From DATDMG01 sp036518955 (GTDB lineage Bacteria; Actinomycetota; Actinomycetes; Actinomycetales; Kineosporiaceae): 9,437 bases of DNA. The notes under the pieces were generated by a model. The model was not told where the DNA came from. It saw only the letters and a program-made list of their open reading frames with translations, and did no database searches. Position numbers and translations under genes: made by a program. The stretch lies in assembly GCA_036518955.1 (NCBI GenBank), contig DATDMG010000015.1:1-9437 (forward strand). The letters run 5' to 3'. This document shows, piece after piece, positions 5,440 through 9,437 of this stretch; the first letter of the stretch is position 1; the number at the start of each line of letters is the position of its first letter.

Positions 5440-5901
5440 TCACGTGTCGCGAGACACCCGCTCCCCGATCGTCGACTCCAGCTGGGCCATGCGCTGCCTG
5501 AGTTCGCGGACCTCCTGCCGGACCTCCGCGAGTTCCTCGACCACCGCATCGAGGCGCGACTCATCGCTGCCGGCGGAGGACGCCGGCTGCGGCCGGGACG
5601 AGCGCACGAAGATGCCGGTCCCGTGCCGCGGCGTCACGAGGCCTTCGTTGGTCAGGACCCGCAGGGCGCTCTGGATGGTGTTCCGGGCCACGCCGAACTG
5701 CTGGGCGAGGTCGTCGATCCTTGGCAGCTTGCCCCCGGCGGTGTACTCCCCGTCCCGGATCGAGCGCCTCAACGCGTCGCCCACCTGCAGGTATGGGGCG
5801 CGAGGGTCGTCATCCGGGAGCGGGTCACCGCGCCAGCGAGAGGCAGGACACCCAGTAGAGCCATGTATGTTGACAGACCCAGGAGACGCGTCTACGCACA
5901 C
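5440..5901 (-). CDS. GntR-family transcriptional regulator with C-terminal coiled coil
   Basis: 153 residues from GTG 5901. Residues ~35-100 are a GntR winged helix-turn-helix: APYLQVGDALRRSIRDGEYT, then GGKLPRIDDLAQQFGVARNT and IQSALRVLTNEGLVTPRHGT ending in GIFVR. There is no large ligand-binding (FadR, HutC or MocR) domain. A linker is followed by a predicted coiled coil (residues ~114-147, LDAVVEELAEVRQEVRELRQ and onwards), probably for dimerisation. First gene of the minus-strand operon, so it likely represses itself and the epimerase. Start problem: the first 28 residues look unlike protein, and the only in-frame start before the domain is GTG 5901. A GTG at 5828-5826 would give a natural start (V-T-P-L-P-D-D-D) if one C were added, which suggests a one-base deletion or sequencing error. 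Confidence 0.85.
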   Translation of the reverse strand: MCVDASPGSVNIHGSTGCPASRWRGDPLPDDDPRAPYLQVGDALRRSIRDGEYTAGGKLPRIDDLAQQFGVARNTIQSALRVLTNEGLVTPRHGTGIFVRSSRPQPASSAGSDESRLDAVVEELAEVRQEVRELRQRMAQLESTIGERVSRDT

Positions 5902-5967
5902 GCCCTGCCCGGCCGGGACGAGATCGCCAAGCAGTGCATCGACGCGATGCTTCAGCGGAAGCCCTGA
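5863..5967 (+). CDS. 34-residue hypothetical peptide
   Basis: ATG 5863 to TGA 5967. The product starts MYVDRPRRRVYAHALPGRDE and continues IAKQCIDAMLQRKP: a basic N-terminal segment followed by an amphipathic helix, with natural composition. It overlaps the 5' extension of the GntR frame on the other strand, but would not overlap if the regulator really starts near 5828. The ribosome-binding site is weak (TAGAG, about 2 nt before the ATG). It may be a small divergent gene or the end of a lost one. No family recognised. Confidence 0.3.
   Translation: MYVDRPRRRVYAHALPGRDEIAKQCIDAMLQRKP
5884..5893. promoter_or_regulatory. Candidate operator palindrome upstream of the GntR gene
   Basis: AGACGCGTCT is a perfect 10-bp palindrome just upstream of the region where the GntR domain begins. 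It could be the autoregulatory site, but there is no second copy and no independent evidence. TTGACA (5870-5875, + strand) nearby is a consensus -35 box whose best -10 at 17 nt is only TACGCA (5893-5898). Confidence 0.25.
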
Positions 5968-6018
5968 CCTCTCTGCCTGCTGCGGTCAGCAGAAGCACCC
6001 CATCTTCGAGGGGCCAGG

Positions 6019-6038
6019 GCGCACAGTGGCCCGTGCGC
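6019..6038. terminator. Small hairpin between the short peptide and the LexA-controlled gene
   Basis: GCGCAC (6019-6024) pairs with GTGCGC (6033-6038) across an 8-nt loop. It could end transcription coming from the left before the SOS promoter. Weak, with no U-tract. Confidence 0.25.
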
Positions 6039-6090
6039 TGATTGGATCTCTCACGATTGACCAGCGCAAGTCTGGGAGCCACCGTGATTT

Positions 6091-6108
6091 ATCGAACTTT
6101 TGTTCGAT
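6091..6108 (+). promoter_or_regulatory. LexA (SOS) box
   Basis: ATCGAAC-TTTT-GTTCGAT matches the actinobacterial/Bacillus-type LexA consensus TCGAACnnnnGTTCGA at every specified position, with one extra paired base on each side. It lies 23 nt before the ATG of the DUF5131 gene and just upstream of its Shine-Dalgarno sequence, so bound LexA would block transcription. TTGACC (6057-6062) is a possible -35, but no good -10 sits at the usual spacing. Confidence 0.85.
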
Positions 6109-6130
6109 GAGATGAAGGGAGGTCGTGGTC

Positions 6131-6877
6131 ATGGCACAGCGCAGCGCGATTGAGTGGACCGAGGTGACCTGGAACCCCACGACGGGGTGTGACCGCATCT
6201 CGCCTGGATGCGACAACTGCTACGCGATGGCCCTGGCGAAGCGGCTGAAGGCGATGGGGCAGCAGCGCTACCAGCGAGACGGGGACCCACGCACCAGCGG
6301 GCCCGGCTTCGGGGTGACCTGCCACCCGGAGGCGTTGGAGGCACCGCTGGGGTGGCGCAGGCCACGCGTGGTGTTCGTGAACTCGATGAGCGACCTCTTC
6401 CATGCCCAGGTGCCTCTGGGATTTGTTCGTCAGGTGTTCGAGGTGATGGAGCGCACCCCGCAGCACACCTATCAGGTGCTCACCAAGCGGGCCCTGCGGT
6501 TGCGCCGGGTGGCCGAGTACCTTCCCTGGCCTTCGAACGTGTGGATCGGAGTGTCGGTCGAGAACGGCGATGAACTGCATCGCGTCGACGAGCTGAGGCA
6601 CGTTCCGGCAGCGGTGCGTTTCCTGTCGTGCGAGCCGTTGCTGGGCCCTTTGGAGAGGTTGACGCTCGACGGCATCGACTGGGTCATTGCCGGTGGCGAG
6701 AGTGGTCCTGGCGCGCGCCCGATGGACCCTCGCTGGGCGGCTGCCCTCCGCGACCTGTGTCTGGGTGCGCGGGTGCCCTTCTTCTTCAAACAGTGGGGCG
6801 GGCGGACGCCGAAGGCTGGTGGCCGCGAGCTTGACGGGCGTACCTGGGAGGCGATGCCCGTGGCCACCATTCGGTGA
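6131..6877 (+). CDS. DUF5131 / phage Gp37-Gp68 family protein with three-Cys motif
   Basis: 248 residues from ATG 6131, chosen because AAGGGAGG (6115-6122) lies 8 nt upstream; the GTG at 6125 is only 2 nt from it. The N-terminus has the family signature I-E-W-T-E-V-T-W-N-P-T-T-G-C with C20, then SPGC-DN-CYA giving C27 and C30: C-x6-C-x2-C, a likely iron-sulfur (radical-SAM-like) site. Further family landmarks in order are FVNSMSDLFH (82-91), QVLTKR (115-120), WIGVSVEN (138-145), RFLSCEPLLGPL (163-174), WVIAGGESGPGARP (184-197) and PFFFKQWGG (216-224). The length is typical and the gene looks intact. A perfect LexA box sits in its promoter, so induction by DNA damage is expected. Its known family partner, TcmP, is encoded convergently 61 nt away. 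Biochemical function unknown; nucleic-acid modification or repair is an inference. Confidence 0.92.
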   Translation: MAQRSAIEWTEVTWNPTTGCDRISPGCDNCYAMALAKRLKAMGQQRYQRDGDPRTSGPGFGVTCHPEALEAPLGWRRPRVVFVNSMSDLFHAQVPLGFVRQVFEVMERTPQHTYQVLTKRALRLRRVAEYLPWPSNVWIGVSVENGDELHRVDELRHVPAAVRFLSCEPLLGPLERLTLDGIDWVIAGGESGPGARPMDPRWAAALRDLCLGARVPFFFKQWGGRTPKAGGRELDGRTWEAMPVATIR

Positions 6878-6938
6878 CTCACGTCCATGGGTGGCGCCGC
6901 CCGGCGGTGGCTCTGCTGCATCTGCGGTCCGGTGCCGA

Positions 6939-8030
6939 TCACGGTAGGCCTACAACGCTTCGTCGGGACAACGTTCCACCGTCGCAGCGCACCAGTTCCC
7001 CTTGGGCGATCATGTCCATCGCCACCGGCCGTACCTGACTCTCCTTGAACACTGTGTGGTACAGGGCGAACTCGTGCAGGGCGTCGATCGTTGCCCGGTG
7101 ATCGTGCAGCGTGGCGAGGTGATCGCGCAGCAGCCGGCGAAGGGGCGCGGTCTGTGGCTGCAGCTCGATGTCGAGAGCCTCCTGGTCCGGATCTCGGGGG
7201 TCGCGGTAGCCGACGCCGTACACGTCGTCGACCTCCCACATCGCCTCTTTCATCCGCTGCAGACCTCGTGCGTGGGTCGTCCCGAACACGAGGTACAGGG
7301 CCTGTCCACGCTTGTCGATCAGCTCGAAGTCCAATACATACCGGAAGCCGGCCGACCTGATCGTTTCCCGGTAGTGCTGCAGCAGCCACCTCGCCTTGTC
7401 CTGCGGCGCTTGCTCGGCGACCCGCCGCCAACTTGTGCCGCCGAACACCCGGTCCCCGTGGTCGATGTCGCTGGTTGCAGCGAATCGGGAGAAGTACTGG
7501 GGCTGGATCGTGATGATGACCTCGCTGCCCCGGTTGCTGGCCACCCGCCGAACCAGGTCCAGTGGCACGGCACCGCCCCAGGTGTCCAGGACGACCAGCA
7601 TCGGTGAGCCCCAGGCGCCTTTGTGGGTCAGCAACTGCTCCAGCGTCGGCTCGCAGGGGCCGTGGACGATCTCCACGTCGATCCCGTGCTTGCGCAGTTC
7701 CGGCAGCTCGATGTTCTGGGCGGTGGCCGCGCGCAGTCTCTTGCCGAGCAAGTCGCAGCAGCGTTGGTCGTTGTCGACGAACAGGAATCGGAAGTTGCGG
7801 ACCTTCAGCTTCAGGTCCGGTCGATCCAGGAGGGATCGTATGGCGATCACAGGAGATCCGGGCGATCCGTCGAGGTACACCCCCGGCCCGGCGAACCCCT
7901 CGGCGTAGGTGGCCTTGCCACCCCAGCCCTGCATCATGATCGGCGTCCAGTGGCTCAAGTACCGCCGGTAGAGGGCGTGCTTGGCTTTCGTGTGCGGCTC
8001 AGCCTCCCAGGGAACTTGATCCATCCTCAC
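6939..8030 (-). CDS. tcmP: Three-Cys-motif partner protein TcmP
   Basis: 363 residues from GTG 8030, chosen because GGGGAGG lies 6 nt upstream; the frame is open to GTG 8060, and ATG 8024 is possible. The N-terminal region has the family's P-H-T-K-A-K-H (12-18), then YAEGFAGPGVYLDGSPGSPV (42-61), an AdoMet-binding-like Rossmann start with the F-A-G-P-G loop and conserved G-S-P. FLFVDND follows (82-88) and LVVLDTWGGAVPLDLVRRV (145-163). The last sits where relatives and DNA methyltransferases usually have a D-P-[FY]-G-type motif; here it is D-T-W-G. The C-terminal ~120 residues form an alpha-helical/winged-helix-like region (HEFALYHTVFKESQVRPVAM and beyond). TcmP is named for frequent pairing with DUF5131, which lies next door, here convergent. 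Probably an AdoMet-dependent enzyme or derivative acting with DUF5131; the reaction is unknown. No LexA box is visible upstream, so the pair may not be co-induced. Confidence 0.9.
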   Translation of the reverse strand: MRMDQVPWEAEPHTKAKHALYRRYLSHWTPIMMQGWGGKATYAEGFAGPGVYLDGSPGSPVIAIRSLLDRPDLKLKVRNFRFLFVDNDQRCCDLLGKRLRAATAQNIELPELRKHGIDVEIVHGPCEPTLEQLLTHKGAWGSPMLVVLDTWGGAVPLDLVRRVASNRGSEVIITIQPQYFSRFAATSDIDHGDRVFGGTSWRRVAEQAPQDKARWLLQHYRETIRSAGFRYVLDFELIDKRGQALYLVFGTTHARGLQRMKEAMWEVDDVYGVGYRDPRDPDQEALDIELQPQTAPLRRLLRDHLATLHDHRATIDALHEFALYHTVFKESQVRPVAMDMIAQGELVRCDGGTLSRRSVVGLP

Positions 8031-8080
8031 GCCGAGCCTCCCCGCTAGATCACCTCCCACAACTCTCAGGCACTAAATAG

Positions 8081-8230
8081 CTACAAATCAAGCCCCTTCG
8101 GGCATATCGCATCCCACGGGACCCGGCGGCAGAGCGGATCCGGACGGCCTGCGGCGAGATCGACCAGGCCGCCTATGCCCACTGCGTCGAGCGTCTCCGG
8201 GGCGACGCGGCCGGCCAGCACGCGTCGTAA
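8081..8230 (+). pseudogene. 3' remnant of a gene preceding the PIN pseudogene (possible antitoxin)
   Basis: This frame has no start codon after the in-frame TAG at 8078-8080. From about 8087 it reads a natural peptide (IKPLRAYRIPRDPAAERIRT, then ACGEIDQAAYAHCVERLRGD and AAGQHAS) to TAA 8228-8230. Its position directly before, and one base overlapping, the PIN-domain frame is that of an antitoxin gene. No DNA-binding domain is left, so the identification rests on context. The region also probably holds the tcmP promoter on the other strand (AT-rich, ~8061-8091). Confidence 0.4.
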
Positions 8231-8649
8231 TCGGCGGCCGGGTTCTCGACGCGACCGCGATCAGCGATATCGCGATTGGACGCTAGATCTATGGGGCAGC
8301 CTTCCTTGCTGCCGCCAACGACCTCGGCATCGCCCTGGCCCTTCCGGCGACGGCGCTACAGGCCGCCCGGGCGGCGGCTGGACCAGAGGAGTACCCCTTC
8401 TTGGACCTGCTCCTCGACCTTCCTCTGTCCGTCGTGGACAGTCTCGACGTGGACAGTCTCGACGCCGGGGCGGCGAGCCGGTCAGGAGTTCTAGCCCGCG
8501 ACGTCTACGCGGCCGGATCCTGGGACGCTGCAGCGGCCCACACCATCCTGAGCGCTCAGGATCGGGGATGGCCAGTCCTGACGGCCGACCCGGCGCCCCT
8601 TCGTGCGATCGACCCCAGCCTGCCCGTGGAGCCTCTTCCTGGGTCGTAG
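8227..8649 (+). pseudogene. Decayed PIN-domain (VapC-like) gene
   Basis: The continuous frame from GTA 8227 reads VIGGRVLDATAISDIAIGR, then TAG (8284-8286), then IYGAAFLAAANDLGIALALP and on to TAG 8647-8649. PIN landmarks are D in VLDATAIS, D in SWDAAAAHTI and D in VLTADPAPLR, so the product was a ~140-residue toxin. Three lesions are visible. The expected start is GTA, where a GTG would create the classic GTGA overlap with the preceding stop. The amber codon lies at codon 20. An exact 15-bp tandem duplication (8434-8463) inserts V-D-S-L-D twice. The next usable start, TTG 8401, would skip the first catalytic Asp, so an active enzyme is unlikely. The clean downstream frame suggests recent decay. 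Confidence 0.65.
8434..8463 (+). repeat. 15-bp perfect tandem duplication
   Basis: GTGGACAGTCTCGAC occurs twice back to back (8434-8448, 8449-8463), in frame inside the PIN pseudogene. Typical replication-slippage product. Confidence 0.85.
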
Positions 8650-8939
8650 CCCCTCACCGGTGCCGGTCGGCCTCAACGATCTGCCGCGACCAATACACGT
8701 CCATGCGCCCGGCCCTAGCATCAGTGCAGGTCAGCACCTTGCCGCTGAGCCGCTTGGAGGCTCACCGTCACAGCTGTTTACCCTGTTCAATCGGCCGATG
8801 GACGTCTAGTGCCCGGACGTGAGGGCATTTCCTGCTGCCAATGAGCGAGCATCTCCCGCGCGGCCAGAGTATGGGGTGTCAGCCGTCGTTCCTGCTGCAG
8901 ATCTGATCTTCATTGGTGCTGCGGATGTCGGGATGCGGA
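8650..8939. other. Gene-free stretch between the PIN pseudogene and the transposon gene
   Basis: No believable gene on either strand. TTCCTGCTGC occurs twice exactly 60 bp apart (8829-8838, 8889-8898), and CCAATGA (8838-8844) is inverted relative to TCATTGG (8911-8917). Because a TniB/ExeA-type ATPase gene ends just to the right, these could be transposase-binding repeats near an element end, but no element boundary can be fixed from one side. Confidence 0.35.
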
Positions 8940-8973
8940 ACGGCCCCGCCGGTGGGTCCGGCGGGGCCGTTTT
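8940..8973. terminator. Strong intrinsic terminator
   Basis: A perfect 13-bp stem, ACGGCCCCGCCGG (8940-8952) with CCGGCGGGGCCGT (8958-8970), has a TGGGT loop and is followed by TTTT (8970-8973) on the + strand. It lies about 70 nt after the stop of the minus-strand ATPase gene, for which it is probably the transcription end; the U-tract favours the + strand, so it may work in both directions. Confidence 0.8.
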
Positions 8974-9040
8974 CGTCTGCAGGTGGCGGGGAGTTCTTCG
9001 TGATGGTGACGGTCAGGGTGCCGGTCTGGTTCTGGAGGGG

Positions 9041-9437
9041 TCAGTCGGAGACCGTCTCGGTGAGGGCTGCGCGGGCGGCTTTCTCGTCGACGACGGGGTT
9101 GGCGCGGGCGTAGGCGGCGGTCAGGGCGTGGACGGCGATGTTGTTGATCGCTCGGGGGTAGCCGCGGCTGGCGGTGTGGATCACGGTGATCGCGTCGTCG
9201 GTGAACAGGGTGTCGGCGCGGCCTGCGAGTTTGACGTGGTGGTGGATGTAGTCGCGGGTCTCGGTGGCGGTCATCGGGGGCATGAGGTAGCGCATCCCGA
9301 TGCGTTGTTCGAGGGCGGCCAGGGTGGATAGGCGCATCTTCTGACGCAGGTAGGGCTGGCCGACGAGCAGGGTGGCCATCGGGGAGGCGGAGTCCATGTC
9401 GTGGTTGGTGAGCATGCGGACCGCTTCCATCTGTGGG
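9041..9437 (-). CDS. AAA+ ATPase of a transposon (ExeA/TniB-like), C-terminal part
   Basis: The frame is open at the right edge (P-Q before M at 9430) and ends at TGA 9043-9041, so the Walker A and B motifs lie outside the window and the internal ATG at 9430 is not the start. The visible ~131 residues begin MEAVRMLTNHDMDSASPMAT, then LLVGQPYLRQKMRLSTLAAL and EQRIGMRYLMPPMTATETRD. The L-[LV]-G-Q-P-x-L-R segment, the E-Q-R-I arginine region and the C-terminal lid (SRGYPRAINNIAVHALTAAY) are typical of ExeA-like/TniB ATPases encoded beside DDE transposases in actinobacterial transposons. It would choose the target and activate the transposase. A transposase gene is expected just upstream on the minus strand, beyond the window. 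The last ~20 residues (VVDEKAARAALTETVSD) are also typical, so the 3' end seems intact. Confidence 0.85.
   Translation of the reverse strand, partial: PQMEAVRMLTNHDMDSASPMATLLVGQPYLRQKMRLSTLAALEQRIGMRYLMPPMTATETRDYIHHHVKLAGRADTLFTDDAITVIHTASRGYPRAINNIAVHALTAAYARANPVVDEKAARAALTETVSD

Noticed and set aside
4714..5967. 417-codon plus-strand frame across the epimerase and GntR genes
   Set aside because: Antisense shadow; the minus-strand products have clear SDR and GntR motifs. Only its last 34 codons are kept, as a doubtful separate peptide.
6878..6938. Bidirectional terminator between the convergent genes
   Set aside because: The GC-rich stretch GGCGCCGCCCGGCGG does not form a convincing stem with a normal loop; transcription may end elsewhere.
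6472..7431. 319-codon minus-strand frame spanning the DUF5131 gene and the end of tcmP
   Set aside because: Arg/Pro/Ala-rich, overlaps two well-identified genes, and has no recognisable domain.
7002..7607. Plus-strand frame inside tcmP
   Set aside because: Opposite strand of a well-supported family member; His/Val/Asp-rich shadow composition.
8819..9331. 170-codon plus-strand frame opposite the ATPase gene
   Set aside because: Gly/Val/Asp-rich shadow of the minus-strand AAA+ gene; it also reads through the terminator hairpin.

Overview
High-GC actinobacterial DNA. The grounds are strongly G/C-biased third codon positions, GTG and TTG starts, an actinobacterial-type LexA box, a leaderless toxin-antitoxin promoter, RCC1-repeat and DUF3761-type secreted proteins, and hairpin terminators mostly without U-tracts. 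The genus cannot be fixed from sequence alone; a filamentous actinomycete is a reasonable guess. The window looks like an accessory (island) region: small genes, several of them broken, between two copies of a tRNA-Tyr-derived attachment-like repeat on the left and a transposon ATPase on the right.

Layout. 3-650 (+): C-terminal end of an RCC1-repeat protein, followed by a terminator hairpin. 934-1199 (-): a small antitoxin-like gene whose partner survives only as its first ~26 codons. 1309-1450 and 2608-2748: two ~93% identical direct repeats, each ending in the 3' half of a tRNA-Tyr gene. Between them lies an intact vapBC (FitAB-type) operon (1734-2416, +) with a leaderless promoter and a palindromic operator directly before the ATG. 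2923-3391 (+): a DUF3761-type lipoprotein gene with a one-base frameshift. 3433-3597 (-): a 54-residue zinc-ribbon-like protein. 3662-5901 (-): a probable three-gene operon, in order GntR regulator, uronate-dehydrogenase-like NAD-dependent epimerase/dehydratase, and an unrecognised alpha/beta protein whose 3' part looks frame-damaged.

6091-8030 is the most interesting part. A perfect LexA (SOS) box precedes a DUF5131 (phage Gp37/Gp68) gene with a C-x6-C-x2-C motif. It converges on a gene for TcmP, the three-Cys-motif partner protein, which resembles an AdoMet-binding Rossmann protein. These two families are known partners of unknown function; the LexA box ties this copy to DNA damage.

8081-8649 (+) is a decayed PIN-domain gene (lost start codon, internal amber codon, 15-bp tandem duplication) preceded by the 3' end of a probable partner gene. 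8940-8970 is a strong terminator. 9041-9437 (-) is the C-terminal part of an ExeA/TniB-type AAA+ ATPase from a transposon, running out of the window. Overall: one live and two dead toxin-antitoxin-like modules, att scars, a transposon, and one probably active SOS-linked gene pair.
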